A stretch of 45,000 bases of DNA from positions 3,917,953 through 3,962,952 of the forward strand of contig NC_135571.1 of assembly GCF_964340395.1 (NCBI RefSeq), written 5' to 3'. Under the pieces are notes generated by a model. That model was not told the DNA's origin. It saw only the letters and a program-made list of their open reading frames with translations, and ran no database searches. The DNA is from Glandiceps talaboti (lineage: Eukaryota > Hemichordata > Enteropneusta > Spengelidae). Of this stretch, positions 1 to 13,387 are shown piece after piece. Position numbers and translations under genes: made by a program. The first letter of the stretch is position 1. Every line of letters begins with the position of its first letter.

Positions 1-45
1 GTGTGTATGTATGTATGTATGTATGTATGTATGTATGTATGTATG

Positions 46-77
<32 letters not shown>

Positions 78-191
78 TGTATGTATGTATGTATGTATGT
101 GTATGTATGTATGTATGTATGTATGTATGTATGTATGTATGTATGTATGTGTGTATGTGTATGTATGTATGTATGTATGTATGTATGTATG

Positions 192-223
<32 letters not shown>

Positions 224-252
224 TGTATGTATGTATGTATGTATGTATGTAT
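1..252. repeat. (TATG)n microsatellite, cut by the window edge
   Basis: About 250 bases of nearly pure TATG repeats with occasional TGTG or TATA variants. The long MYVC-type reading frames over it are artefacts of the repeat. Confidence 0.97.
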
Positions 253-1659
253 TCTCAATTCCATCACAACTGCATATGGGATAGTATCAGTAAGTAGTAA
301 TCATCACCATAGCAACCGTGTCCTCTGTGTACTGGGAACATGTACATATGCAGCACACATTGCCTGGGAATAAGTTTATTTCCGTTACGCAGTTAGCGGT
401 CATATTGACAATGCATGACTCTGTACATAAACTTTATATGATAGGGTAGTATTTTAGTAGACATATGGCATGGCTATAATTGGGTATTGATTTTCATGTA
501 CATAAATATGCCGTCTTTTCTTTCATGATTCATATTAATCACTCTCCGTCTGTCAAAATTCTGTAGGACGACGTTTGCAAAGAACACAGTACCGAAAGTA
601 CAAATTTCTGGGTCGTGTATTTCAGAGCTAGGTATTTGCTTAGGAGCAATGTTAGAGTTTACGTTTGTTTTGGCGCAGTTATTGGTCTCTAGACACATTG
701 TATTTGCACAGTATAATTGTAATCTTCATATGCTTGGTATGGTTTAACCATGAATATGTGATAGCTAAAGTCAATACCTACAACTCAACATTATATGCAT
801 AAATTAGGATTCACTCTGAATAAGGTTTTTTGAGATGGAACACATTTCTGATGTTCATTCGTCAAAACAAAACAGCAGTAATATTGCTTTCATAAAAAAA
901 ACCTGACGTTTAGAAAGATTCGACAAACTTGAATGAGAAATGCTTGTCAATTGCTCAAAGGCAAAGACGAACTATAATTAGGTAAAACTTGTTTTCAGAT
1001 GTTTTTTGTTTTATTTTATTTTCTGTTTTGTAATTTATATGTTGTGTGTCCGGGCCATTGGATTAAGACTAGTTCCACTGAACTATTTCCATGGCCCTCA
1101 CCAGGGAGGGTGACCATGCAATACTAAATTATATTTTTGTCATGTACACTTTCCCAGTCTAAGTTCTGTCATTCTTTTTGGTGAAAATAAAAAATGAGTT
1201 ACCATGTAACTTATCTACAATTCAATATAGATATATACTGAAACTGCTCGCTAGGTTAGTTTTTTGTAATATTAGGCTGAATAGAGACCTAACAGAATAA
1301 TAGACTGTGTACGGTAATGTGTCTATAACATTATATGAGATTTGAAAAATTAGATATTTTATTTTAGATATTGCTTAATTACCAAAAATTATTAATTGTA
1401 CAACTGAATCATCAAAATTGAAAATTATATCATTAAGCTATTTAATACCAGAAGTGTGCTTTGTCATCATCAATGTATACACCAAATTATATGAAATGTA
1501 AAGCTTGCATTTTGAAGATAATTACCAAAAATCGTTATTTATGTAAATGCATCATTAATATGAATAGAGTATAGAATACCTAATCAGTTCTCCGCACTGT
1601 CTCATAGAATCTCTATATCGATTTAGCCAGGCGTTCTTGAGATTTTGATACAGACCGAC

Positions 1660-1664
<5 letters not shown>
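253..1664. other. Non-coding stretch
   Basis: AT-rich unique-looking DNA. An X-box-like motif lies at 303-316 (ATCACCATAGCAAC). No gene was recognised; the 74-codon frame at 474-698 has no recognisable feature. Confidence 0.5.
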
Positions 1665-1737
<73 letters not shown>

Positions 1738-1738
1738 A
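1665..1738. repeat. (CAGA)n microsatellite
   Basis: About 18 uninterrupted CAGA units, preceded by a short non-repetitive lead ending CCGACGACAAA. Confidence 0.97.
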
Positions 1739-2651
1739 GCTTAGTATCTCTAAAGCTCCTCCGGTAGCTAAAAATATCTACATGCATCGTTTATATCACA
1801 AGTACATGTATGTCGGATTCCAATGACAAATTAGTGAACACGTTATGTCGTTGTCAATCTAATCGAGTGTGAACATTGCCGAGTAAGACTATGAACTGTA
1901 TATCCCTGGAGGGACAGGTTCTTGTAAAGAGTGTTTGAGTAGTAAATTGTGTACTATAGTACAATTACAAAATGTGTCAGGGACGATTGTTAAACATAAT
2001 GAGTCGACTACATTTAACAAAACCTGCGTTTGGAAATTGCTGAAAAACAAATTCTCTCTCGTTTCTTCTGTCTAGCAATACTGAAATAATTATATATTCA
2101 TTATTTATGACTGCTGTCCTGATTCTGTGCTTGGCCTCACAAACATATCCCCAGAAGACAGGCTCGTGGTCTGTACCTATGGACGAAGGTACAAAGGTTT
2201 TAGAACGATAATAGAGTTCCGTAGACTCTCCAATCACTTGTCAAGTCAGCATGTGTTAAGGATGACTGTGACAGTCGAGGCTACCAACTTCAGGAGACGC
2301 TACTGTCCATTACTACTGAAAAGTACACACAGCCTCAGGAAATGATTTCTACATAACAGCACGAGCAATAATATGACATCGACTAGTGCCCAAATAGGAC
2401 CGGGCAATAAGTGTTTTTAACACATCACATTCTCAGGCTCATATTTTTTTCCATAGTCAAATTAAAGCACTGGTAGGACTCCCATGTGGTAGAGAAATAG
2501 TGTCTTGGGAAAATATAATTGAATATTGCCCTCTGTATGCAAATTGAGGTCACTTTGGGTCACTAGTCAATACCTCGTGACACGATCTAAGCTAATCACT
2601 GAACGCTGTATGAAAACGATGTGTTGTAAAGATGGTGATGTTATCCCTCAG
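1739..2651. other. Non-coding stretch
   Basis: No gene, RNA or clear repeat was recognised. Frames of 66-86 codons overlap on both strands and look random. Confidence 0.4.
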
Positions 2652-2745
2652 TATTTTACTTCGATTCATTCAGCCAAGAGAAATACAAGTGACATAAGGG
2701 GCCTTGTCACTTTGAGTCGGTCATGAGAAGTGACAAATTTCCTTC
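2652..2745 (+). repeat. Fold-back dispersed repeat, family A copy 1
   Basis: It contains TTCATTCAGCC, then GTGACATAAGGGG, and ends in a hairpin with 9-base perfect arms (TTGTCACTT at 2704-2712, AAGTGACAA at 2728-2736). Related copies are at 10511, 15057, 16788 and 31222. Confidence 0.6.
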
Positions 2746-5700
2746 ATCACAAGTGTCTTGGACAATAATATGACTGTACCTGTGCAAGCATAATTTGAGG
2801 AATTGAAATGGGGGCAAAATGGAGGTAACTTTTGAACGTCTTGACGCTATCTCAATCTCTGAAGGACCTATAACCTTAATTGTGTAGCACGATCAAGTAA
2901 TATATCCCATATTTTCTGTTCAGACGCTTACAATTTCAAGTTTGCTTGTATGCAGTATCGACACACATATTAAGTGCAATACTTCAAACGCAAATAAAAG
3001 GTCAGTGCTAGGCAACGTGTTTTATTATGGGAATACGCACCATGTGTCATTTGTACGATTTGAGAATGGACCGTTGAGACAACCAAGAATTCTGAAGGCT
3101 GTCCTTGGGAAATAAGTCATGCGGCACAAATTTTTCAAAATATTCTCTGTGACTGATGCAGTGATGAAAACATGTTGATTGAAGTAACATAAACCACGAC
3201 TGCTTTACTTTGCAGACATATCACAGCACGGTGGGAATATTTCCACTAACGATAAAATCTAGAGCGACGTCGGCAAAATATGTTGTTGACCAGCCTTGCA
3301 TTGGTGCCTTGTGGCCCTCATGTTACCTGCACCTCGAGTACTCCTACCCTTCGGCAATCTTCGGAATACTACCCGCGGTCTTACTACAAGACTACGTCGG
3401 ATACAGCCTCTACAAATACTGTGATGTTTTGTTTGTTACAAATTCTATATATGACTTGTATACACGAGAATATTCGATGGAGCGCATACTTCCTCCAACG
3501 CTAATAAGTCAGTAATACTATTCAAAAACCTTACAAGGGCGCCCTCAGTGGTTTAGGACTGGACTGCTGATGCTGCTACATCTTGTAATAGCACGTCTTG
3601 ATTAATATAAAGTCTTCTCAAAAATCTAGAATTTGATTTTTCCAACAAAATAATCAATAGGTTTTTGTTCCATACGTTATTTCATATTTCCACCAATTTG
3701 CTTCTTAATCTATCATTTTTCTTTGATTAGAGGGCACACTGACAAACAAACAAACAAACATACAAACAGATAAACAATATCCCAGTACAGTGAAAATTGA
3801 TAAATTCGTAAATTAAAAGGAGAAAAAAAAATAAAATGTCGTTTACTGGTAAATCTGTAGAAGTATAGACACGTTTTTATGTTCCCGTTTAAATGACAAC
3901 ATTTAGTAAATATTCCTGATATCTGCTAGTATGTTATTTCACTGTGTTTGGGTTTTTACAAAATTCTTCTAACCTTTCCTTTATTAGCCTACAAAATATT
4001 AAGGTCATTCCTGATACTTTCTCTGGATATGTATGTATGAATGATAAATTTGAATGGAAATATCATGAAATACTTGTGGCAGGTTCCTATGAATGGAAAC
4101 ACTATGCAAACGAAAAGATCGTGTGAAGTCGAAGTGCTAAGGGGCAATAGCCCAAAATCACAAAAGCTCAATAAACGAACTTCCGTCGTTTGTTTAGAGG
4201 GGGAGGAGTTCTGTTGTCAATGCGAGTTTTTGAACTTCTAACTAAATTTCAGAAATATTCACACCTTTAATGATAACAGATTCTAGATCTGTTATCGTAA
4301 TTACTACTAAGCTGTTAATAAGTTGGTTAGAATTTACAATTATACAGTGCTGGGTTTCTGGGTAGTATTTTAATGTGTTTGATACCATATTTTGACATTA
4401 TATCGACTGTAGTGGTAAGTGGGACCGCCACAATTTTCGCTATGGTTTGCATCATATATATAAAACGAGTATATGTCGCAGTTGTGAACGCTCGTTTAGG
4501 GGGAGGGGTTCTAGCCTTAACGAATGAGGTTTCTTTATTAAGTTTGTATGACATTGTGCGATCGCCCCTAAGTAAAGTCAGAATAGAATTAGCAATTCAA
4601 TAGATAACGTACAAATCTATTGAGTGCTACTAGTTTTACATGAATAATAGAATTCAAATGAAGAGATAGTGAAATCTGGTATTCTTATCACAGCTGAAGT
4701 TGTTGGCCTCTTATCTCATCGTAATATACGCGCATGCGTAATAGAGTAAATAGATGAGTTGAAATTAAGGACAAGATTTGTCTGGATGCGGACATATGGC
4801 TTTCCAAGTTTATTGTTATTGAATGCGCAACAGTGTTTTGGTCTTTCCTCGAGGGTGAGATATGTATAAGAAAAATAAACATGCTTGTGGTGTTTTCTTG
4901 ATAAATCTCAAATTTCTTTCCCTGGTAGAAAAATACGTGTGATCAATCAAGGTATCGTGTGTTTGTGGTTAATGGGAACGAATCTAATATTTAGTGGCAT
5001 GTTATTGCTATTTAAAATACCACTTAGCACAACTCATGTAAAGAGGCGATTGTAATGAAACACATCCGCCATGTTTATAGTTTTAACTTCCGTTACAATT
5101 TACACGTGAAAACTAAAAACATGCCGTTGTAAATATTTATCTACCAGTCCCCCCAGAAACAAGTTTTTAGACACTTTAAAAGCTTTGTGGCTACTTAGCT
5201 TTCTTGAAAAGTTCAATAATAAACAGTACAGACATGTCTAAATATTGTTTTACTTCGCTTCTACCGAAAGTTAGGGATTTATAGGAAATCGGTCGCAGAC
5301 TTCTAAGTTGTAGGCCCGTCAATGTCAAATAGCATAGACCTCACAAGTCTGTGTTCATAACTCAATAAATTACAAAGAGCTAGAAAGTGTGTAAAAAGTT
5401 TTCTGTTGTACGTACATTAATAATTATTAAAAACGTTTTGCGATTTATTGAGTTACAAACAAGGATTTGGTATATTTTGTTTCACATTGATACAAATTAC
5501 AAAAATATGAAAGACACTTTAGTATTTCATTAGCAAGCTTGAAAATCAAGTCGTCTGCGTTTAATCATAGTGTTTGGGATTACATCATAGACGCTGTAGT
5601 AGAGTTTATCCAATTAGGTTTGAATCTACATGGGGTAAAGAGATCTTCAGATTCAACCCAACAGATAGACTCTTGACAAACAGCTAAATGGTATGGAGAG

Positions 5701-7084
5701 TGCAACGTACGTAGCCCTACCACGTACTACAAAACATGAATGGATTTCTGGAGAAATACGATAATCATTGTGTTTATATGTGTTTTCGTCTGCATCAGAG
5801 TGAAAAGAAAATCTCTGGGAACAATTCCAAGCACAAATAATATTTGAATAGGGACAAGAGATTTGTTCAAAACGAGTATGTTTGTAAGGCTTAAGTGAAA
5901 GTAGAGAACGTTACATTTACAAACGTTCTAAAAATAGTAGTAATATTTCAAGAGATACCGCTAACTCGGAATTAATCGAGTTTGGATACCCTCTTGTATG
6001 TTGTCTTTGTGGTTACTGTGTGAAAATACCTACTAATGACATAGTAAATGGGTATTTGTGTGCTTCGTGTTTTGTTAGTTCTCTCAATTACATCAATGAA
6101 AGCCGATCACTTTATGACCACTAACAAGCCTATACACCAGGTACGTAAAACCGTTCACTAAAACATTAAACTTTCAGTTTACCATCAAAATAACACATTT
6201 GGTTTGTAAACAGATACCTTACACATAAACAAGTATGTGAATTGACATTGTAAAACGTACCCCATTCGTTCAGAGCAAACATACCAAACACGTTATATTG
6301 AAACAAATCTGAACCCGCCAAAAGGACATGTAAAGTTCGCCAACGCTTCGAGCAATGATTCTTTTTCAAAAGCGGGCGTTCTGTACACAATCGATCAATA
6401 ACCTTATTAAGCTCATATTAAGTTTGGCGAACACAACTATGAAAAGAATGGATAACGCCTGGAACGACCATGATGACACCAAAGTGACACTACACACCCG
6501 TATGTCTAATATTATAGTTACCTATATTTTGTGTAATTTGTTCAATACTCCTTGCTGGATTGTTCAGATCTACGTATGTGGTCACGACGTCATTGACTCA
6601 AATATCAAAACATTGTCTACGTATGTCAAATGAACCTAAGCCGCGGTTTTAATCTTTTCGATTCAACACAAGTTTATTTATCCTATGGTGTGCATTGTAA
6701 CTGTTTGTCTCTAGACAACACACAATAACAAACAGATATGTAAATAATATAAAAATACTCAGAGTAAACAACGCACACACAGAGTCAATACTTTACAAAT
6801 ACATGTCAATAATTATAAAATCAATACACTATGACGGAAACGTTTGCAAAGAGTCACTGTACAACCGAATAGTATTTGATTTATTTGAATATAATATAGT
6901 TTGACCTAAAGTTGTATTGGTTTGACCTGTAAACTGCATCCTGTCATCTAAAATGCACTTTGATGCCTCTGCATTAAATATAACCTATGACCTGAAAAAT
7001 GGTCAGTTCTTACGTCACTCAAAAGTGGAATAGTTTTTGATGACTCTAAACTACTCATTACCCAACCAGAACAACGATTATAAC
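2746..7084. other. Non-coding stretch with small palindromes
   Basis: AT-rich sequence without recognisable genes. It includes a (CAAA)n tract at 3740-3776 and a palindrome at 4272-4296 (arms GATAACAGAT/ATCTGTTATC, 5-base centre). Frames up to 101 codons (3210-3515) show no motif I know. Confidence 0.45.
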
Positions 7085-7243
7085 AAACAAACATACATAC
7101 ATACATACATACATACATACATACATACATACATACATACATACATGCATACATACATACATACATACATACATACATACATACATACATACATACATAC
7201 ATACATACATACACACACAAACATACATACATACACACACACA
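7085..7243. repeat. (CATA)n microsatellite
   Basis: About 155 bases of CATA repeats, with a CACACA-rich right end. Confidence 0.97.
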
Positions 7244-7400
7244 ATGACGTAAATTATTATGAGTATAAATATTTGCAGGCATTCCCTACTACTATGCATG
7301 TAATCAACAGTTCTAACGATGCTACAACATAAATTGTAATGTCATAGATGGCATTCATCGACATAAACTTTATACTAGAATAGTTTTATCAAAGTATTTT
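7244..7400 (+). repeat. Dispersed element B, copy 1
   Basis: It begins right after the (CATA)n array with AATGACGTAAATTATTAT. By eye it aligns over about 155 bases with 36338-36495; shared blocks include CCCTACTA, AACAGTTCTAAC and AACTTTATACTA. No coding capacity. Confidence 0.7.
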
Positions 7401-8355
7401 GTGAGTATGTTGACATAAGTGAAAATGCTTTTAAAGTCAGATTGTGCCACTTTAATAAGGAATAGTCGACTTATTTGTGTTGAAATCATAGTTGAGAGAT
7501 GTTTCGAATTGTTAAATCATAATCCAAATTTGAAACTGTGGTGTCCTGAAAAGTTCAAACGGTTGATAACATTAGTCAACATAAGCAACGCACAAACGTG
7601 TATAGTATTACATGGGATTTGAGACAATTTCTCCAATACTATATTGGCGGGCTTTCAACCCCTGGGGGTTCACTACAGGGCAATGGTGGATCATTTGGAA
7701 TGAGTCACTCGTAACGCCAATACGGTCGATTGGAAGGAAACTCATATCCCTCAATATGTTTACCCATCTCATTACTTACTCGTCATTGCGTCTTTTTTCA
7801 CAGTTTTGACGCAAAAAGCTGACGAGAATCAAACCCAGGGTTATCAATATTTCGTTACCATGATAAGAAATACAAATATTATCTTAACAATTCTGATAGT
7901 CGGACAGATTTATCAAGATGTGTCGAAGCCGGGGCATGATACGGTGACATCGTTTGACCTTTTGGAGTTTAGGTTATCGTGTGTCCAAGCTGATCGAAGT
8001 GCATCGTTTCTATCTTGCCATCCCATAATAAGTCGACGGAGTACAGTTGGGTTTTTTTAGAACTCAATTGATTCAGGGGACAATTTTTCAAACTGATGCG
8101 CGAATTAATTTACGTAAAGTTACGAATTTGCCTACTAGTTTGAAAAAAAATGTTCCGTGTGAGGCAATAAATATTGTCGTCTGCGGATGTCGTGTGCGTC
8201 GTTCTGGAAAATAAGGTTATCTCAGAGTCTCCCTAATTTATCATAACATGACACGATTCTTGAACTCCCTGACGACTGGAGTAGCTGGAAACTGACTAAA
8301 TATGTCGAATAACATCACTTATTAAACACAGTGATTAGAATTTTGTAGTTAACTT

Positions 8356-8357
<2 letters not shown>
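7401..8357. other. Non-coding stretch
   Basis: Frames of 65-84 codons occur (7419-8060), but none has a recognisable motif. No repeat was noticed. Confidence 0.4.
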
Positions 8358-8443
<86 letters not shown>

Positions 8444-8450
8444 ATATATA
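8358..8450. repeat. (TA)n microsatellite, left array
   Basis: About 45 TA units with one TGTG interruption near the right end. Confidence 0.98.
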
Positions 8451-8513
8451 TAACTCGGTGAGTACATACATACAGTTGTCTGATGATCGCGCAATGCGTG
8501 AAACTCCGAGTTA
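8451..8513 (+). ncRNA. Hammerhead-ribozyme-like motif (possibly degenerate)
   Basis: The conserved hammerhead boxes appear in order: CTGATGA (8480-8486), a 13-base stem-loop with CGC/GCG pairing, and GAAAC (8500-8504). Flanks TAACTCGG (8451-8458) and CCGAGTTA (8506-8513) are perfect complements that could form stem III, with GTA (8462-8464) in the cleavage-triplet place. Weak points: a U-U opposition at the base of stem II, a 2-base bulge in stem III and a poor stem I. Such motifs occur in Penelope-like and retrozyme elements. Activity cannot be judged here. Confidence 0.35.
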
Positions 8514-8542
8514 CAACCAAGAAAGAGTTCCAGTACTACCAA

Positions 8543-8544
<2 letters not shown>

Positions 8545-8600
<56 letters not shown>
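8545..8600. repeat. (TA)n microsatellite, right array
   Basis: About 27 TA units. Together with the left array it brackets the 94-base hammerhead-like segment. Confidence 0.98.
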
Positions 8601-8604
<4 letters not shown>

Positions 8605-10150
8605 ATAGCTATACATTACACTATATTTTAGCAGATATATATACTTTGATAACATTTATTAGTACTGTTCCTGGCAAAATCGTTCGCAAACAGTCGTGAT
8701 TTTTCATATCTCAAATTTATACTGTCGCGAAATGGTCACAAAGGTTTTTATACATGAATACGTCAAAATTTAATTTAATTTAGAAATAAAAATCGAGCAT
8801 TACCATTAATTTCTTTTGATCTCAACATCCGGTCTGAGTGATCAACAAACGTATTTAGTCGTAGCCTTCGAAAAAGTTACAAAAACTGTACTATACTAAA
8901 CTTCCATTGACATTTAACCAATTTACTAAACACGTTTAATGATGGAATTTCCTCTCAGATTTGTTCTTTAATATTAAAACGTGTATGAAAACGTCACGTC
9001 AAAGTAATCTATAATTTACATTTTTTAATTTACAACCTGATATCCGTAAATACAACAAACTCTATAGTATTTTTGAATAGTACACTGTTTTCAGAAATAA
9101 AGATATCCAGTTTGTCAAATTTGGGTTACAAATATAAAAAGTTCAGTGCAGTAGGGTTTTTGTAAATAGTTCAAAATTTTATAATTTACCAAAGTATTAT
9201 TTTATCACCCAAAGTCACATGACGGTATAACGAGCCTATGGATAAACTTCAATGAAAATCAGTCTTAAATCCAGGTTCTCTAAACTTTGCCAAATGGAAG
9301 CATGTATCTGGTTCTTTTGAAATAATAAAATAAATTTGGGGGTCCACGGTATTGTTTTCAAGGAAATCGTCAATCTTTTGTTTTCTCATAGAGGTAACAT
9401 AGTATTTTGTAATTATCAAAAACGTGAACTACAAAATGACATTGTACCAAAAATTACTATGCATGTTGCATATACGCATGCGTCAAATAATCGAAATTTG
9501 CATATCAGATATGTTTTAACACTGAAAAAATATGACGTAGGGTAGTAAGATAAAAAAGAAACGAAAGATAAACTGTCATCCATTCCTATGATTACGTTGG
9601 TGTGATATACAGTAGATTGTATGCAATGTATACTCAGTGACCACACAGCATACAATACCTTGTGCAAACCGTAAATCATTTAAAAGCCAGAAAAACAAGA
9701 CAATATCGAAAGGATCTCGCTGTTTGTTTTTATCTTTTTTTTCCACGTCTTGCTATCAATACTAACAGACACTGTACGTCATCATTGTCAAATACGTCAA
9801 CATCGGAGACAGTACTACAGGAATGATTAATGCGCATGCGTCATATTTTCGAAAGGAGTTGGCAAGCACATTCAACATAACCTGTCATAGAGCAAACATT
9901 GTGTGATATGGTACCTGGCAATCGTCTCACCACTTCACACTCAATCACACCTTTGGGTCATAATTTGTCTTCAACTGTGTAACAACATAATATCACTTGT
10001 GGTATGCTGTCGTCGTTACTTCTTGTAACAAGAGCTCCTTGTAAGACTTATAATTTTTAAAGACAACCAAGCAAATCAAATGGGGTCTTAAGATGCTTTT
10101 AATTGATAAAAAATATTACAAATGTGCATTTTAAGGTAAAACATTCATTT
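8601..10150. other. Non-coding stretch
   Basis: AT-rich. It contains two CGCATGCGTCA palindromic motifs (near 9474 and 9832). No gene was recognised. Confidence 0.4.
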
Positions 10151-10345
10151 TGCCTGCCTGCCTGCCGTATGTATGTATGTATGTATGTATGTATGTATGT
10201 ATGTATGTATGTATGTATGTATGTACATGTATGTATGTATATACGTATGTATGTGCGTGCATGAGTGTGCGCGCGTCTGTCTGTGTCCCTCTGCCTCTCT
10301 GTCTGTCTTCCTGTCTCTCACGGTCTCTCTGTCTCTCCCTCCTTC
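10151..10345. repeat. Compound simple repeat: (TGCC)4, (GTAT)n, then a CT-rich tract
   Basis: TGCC units at 10151-10166, (GTAT)n to about 10256, then TCTG/TCTC polypyrimidine sequence to about 10345. Confidence 0.95.
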
Positions 10346-10510
10346 TATACGAGTAGTTGGGAGTGTGAATGTAAGCTGCGTAACAACAACTAGTAATGTC
10401 ATGTAAAGAGATAATAAATATCGCTAATTTCTGACATTACAAATCAGAAACTATTCATGGCATCTGTACAGCCAGCCAGTACATTGTTAGTAACCAATGC
10501 AATACAAGGT

Positions 10511-10605
10511 ATCATTCTTCAAAAATTTTCTTCGTTCAGCCGAGGAAATGCAAGTGACATAAGGGGCTTTGTCGTTACGAGTCGAAGACGAGCTGTGGCA
10601 AAATA
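10511..10605 (+). repeat. Fold-back dispersed repeat, family A copy 2
   Basis: It carries TTCGTTCAGCC, AAGTGACATAAGGGGCTTTG and CGAGTCGAAGACGAG, matching copies at 2652 and 16788. Confidence 0.6.
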
Positions 10606-10865
10606 TCGATATCACGAGTATTTGTCAGCTGATTGAAGAAAATAATTGGAGAATGAATCATACCAACGCAAGGTAAATTTATGAAACAGCGGAGAGAATA
10701 ATGGCGATTCTGAACATTTTGTATATTAGGGCACTGCAGAACCGAGGACATAGGCGCGCTTTGTTGTGATGTGGAACATTAACGACCAGGGTATAAACTC
10801 TGTTCGAATGCGTACAACTTTGCTTGTGGCTTGTGTATAGTATAATTGGCATTTAATACTTGCAT

Positions 10866-10897
10866 CATAGACAGTGGAGGGGAGACCACTGTCTATG
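10866..10897. repeat. Perfect 12-bp hairpin
   Basis: CATAGACAGTGG (10866-10877) and CCACTGTCTATG (10886-10897) are exact complements around an 8-base purine loop. ATAGACAGTGGAGGG recurs in GTPase intron 3 near 26197. Confidence 0.8.
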
Positions 10898-11755
10898 CTT
10901 GCATGCATTGATTAGCACATTGAAGATGGTGTGAAGTGATGGGTAACAAGGACGTCTACTACTAACATAAGTCATTCACCTATAAGAGAAGCAACAAAAC
11001 AACTTTTAAACTCTTTCCATTTTATCTGTTTAATGCACATATATCAATATGAACGAACGTCATCTCATTAATATTCACGGAAAAAACAGCGAGAAAGTAA
11101 ACACTTGTCACAACTATACTTTAATACGCATGCGTCAGTTTGACCGTCGTGCCCTCCATTGACACCAATCGGGTCAATGATGTTGTTCGCTATTGTATAC
11201 AAACAACTTATATTGGCAATTGGGGATGACCCCCGTCATCGACCAGGGTGATTATTCAGAAATCAAGAATCATCTGCGTTGTTTTCTCAATCACTCAGCA
11301 ACAATGAACCGACGCGTCTTTCGATAAAAACAGAGTAACTATATACTATATCACAATTGTGAAGGATCGCTGTCATGGTGACAATGGAATAACAATATTA
11401 TTGGTCCATTCATTGACGTCGAATTAAAGCTGGCAATCGGTGATTTTCAGATTTTATGAAATTTTGCCAATATCCAAGATATATTGAAATGTTTCACTGA
11501 CCAAGCTTGACACATAACCTCTAATTAGATACAATTTTATAATCCAATAATTGCCGATATACGGACTTAGAATTCTCAAGTGTGTATGCCTAAAGACCTG
11601 AATACTAAGTCGTTGTTGCATTGCGTCACTGAGGAGTAATATGTGCGAATTATTAACGCATGAAAAAGATTCAAGAGTTTAAAATGAAATTTAATAGCTA
11701 TCTCACTTTCAAATATACAGTACGTTCAGAAGAGCCGATAGTAGTTTGAACGGAA

Positions 11756-11820
11756 AGCATTTTAAAGTGCAAACTATACATCACTTAAAGTGTGAAAGAC
11801 AGACTCGTCATGACGTAGTA
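11756..11820 (+). repeat. Short dispersed repeat C, copy 1
   Basis: ACTTAAAGTGTGAAAGACAG and CGTCATGACGTA recur with few changes about 450 bases away at 12208-12274. Confidence 0.55.
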
Positions 11821-12207
11821 TTATTTCTGGGTTATTAAAGGGAGTGTATAAACTTTTTACTCAAATGGAAATAATTACATAAAACCTTGATTAAACTATT
11901 CTTGTATAATTTTAATGTCAATGCATGTCTTCTATAACATTACAAGTATTGTCTGGCATAGCTAGTACAGTTGATTGCATAGTAGGAATCTCCTCAACAA
12001 TTTTTCATACGTATAACAAATTACGTCATCGGATCATTTATAAGCTATTTTAAATATACAGCAACACTAACTACGAACAAACTATAAACTGACCTAGTGC
12101 CCCTTAACGAATTAATCATAAGAATTATGTAATGATAACTTCAGTTGCTGTAGCACGTAGATACATATCTTACAAGTTACAGACGGTGTAGTTTTAACTG
12201 AAACCAT

Positions 12208-12274
12208 TGTAAAGTGCTCTACTATTAATACAACACTTTAAAGCGTGAAAGACAGTCTCTCGTCACGACGTACA
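12208..12274 (+). repeat. Short dispersed repeat C, copy 2
   Basis: ACTTTAAAGCGTGAAAGACAG and CGTCACGACGTA match copy 1 at 11756-11820. Confidence 0.55.
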
Positions 12275-13315
12275 TGAAATGTGAACTGTCCACACGACTC
12301 ACAACTACTCGTTTGATTTCCGGTGAATGATACATAAAGTGAATTTTGAATATCTGAGTTTTTATACAGCTTCGATGAGTAACTAAGATGTTGTACGGGT
12401 CTATGCTGTGCAAAGGGAACAATGAACAACTCCTTCATCATCATTGCTTGGAAACGTTCAAGTGAAATTCGTATCTAAGCTTAAGTTTGTACACTTTACT
12501 CTCGCCGTTCACATTTTTTCCAATACAGTTACTGACACAAAACACGAGCGAGAAAAAGACACACCAGCCTGCTGTATATAGTAGCATGGGAATTCGCTCT
12601 TGGGAAGGCTGGGCTAGCGTCTCGCCCTTGAGTACGCTTGGGTAGAGGAAGGCATGGCTCTCACCCTTGGGTAGAACAAAAGTGAGTGCCAAAACTCTCA
12701 TCATGACTTGACTCTGGGCTAAAGCTACACTGCCATGGACATGATCTGAATACATAGAGAGGTGTGAAAGAAACTCATGATACGTAGGGGTTTTTGGTAG
12801 TGAAAAAGTATGGAAACCTGCGCTTTAAGGGGAAAATAGCAATAGCTGTTAGATCTGTTTTAGATGTTAATAACATTAAGCAATTGTGGGATTTCTTTTT
12901 AGATAAATATTATGTGAACGTCTGGGAAGACTACAGGTCTCTCTAGTATTTCACTGAGAAAATCGATAAAGTGCACATCACGGGGAAACGATCATTTTAT
13001 ATCAAAATATTTGCTAATGGCTCCTAAAATGACCCAATCCTATGGGAATAATGAAATTTGATCGATTTTCGGCTCTGTTAGAAGAAACTAAGTAAATAAT
13101 GAGATTGTTCATTTATCAGGGACTTTCTGAGCTAGTTGCATTTAGTTGACCCTAGCCTGCCACATTTAAAAGAAATTGTAGCCACTACATTCAGTTTGAT
13201 TCAATGAATACCAATCAATTTTTAATAGAACACTCCACCAGTAAGATGCACAAACATAATTACTACCGCGGCAAGTGGGGTTTCGGCCTACTTTGATATA
13301 CACAAATATAACTGA

Positions 13316-13387
13316 AACTATTGTTGTTCAATGTGGTAGATTACACAGGCGGGTGATAGCGGTTCCTCTGTTGTGCGAATCTAATCA
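13316..13387 (+). repeat. Dispersed repeat D, copy 1
   Basis: ATTGTTGTTC, ATGTGGT and GATTACACA followed by GGGTGATAGC are shared with 42468-42541 in the same order and orientation. Confidence 0.6.

Noticed and set aside
1-373. Three long plus-strand frames of MYVC-type repeats
   Set aside because: They are translations of (TATG)n in three phases. The same happens at 7 kb, 16 kb, 28.9 kb and 41.7 kb and carries no coding information.
9945-9990. Possible switch I exon of the second GTPase gene (NYDPK on the minus strand)
   Set aside because: The phase-1 frame required hits a stop, the essential Thr is Lys, and the preceding residues do not match TKRFIG.
12441-12755. 104-codon minus-strand frame
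   Set aside because: No recognisable motif, no splice-linked neighbours and internal short repeats. A chance frame is more likely.
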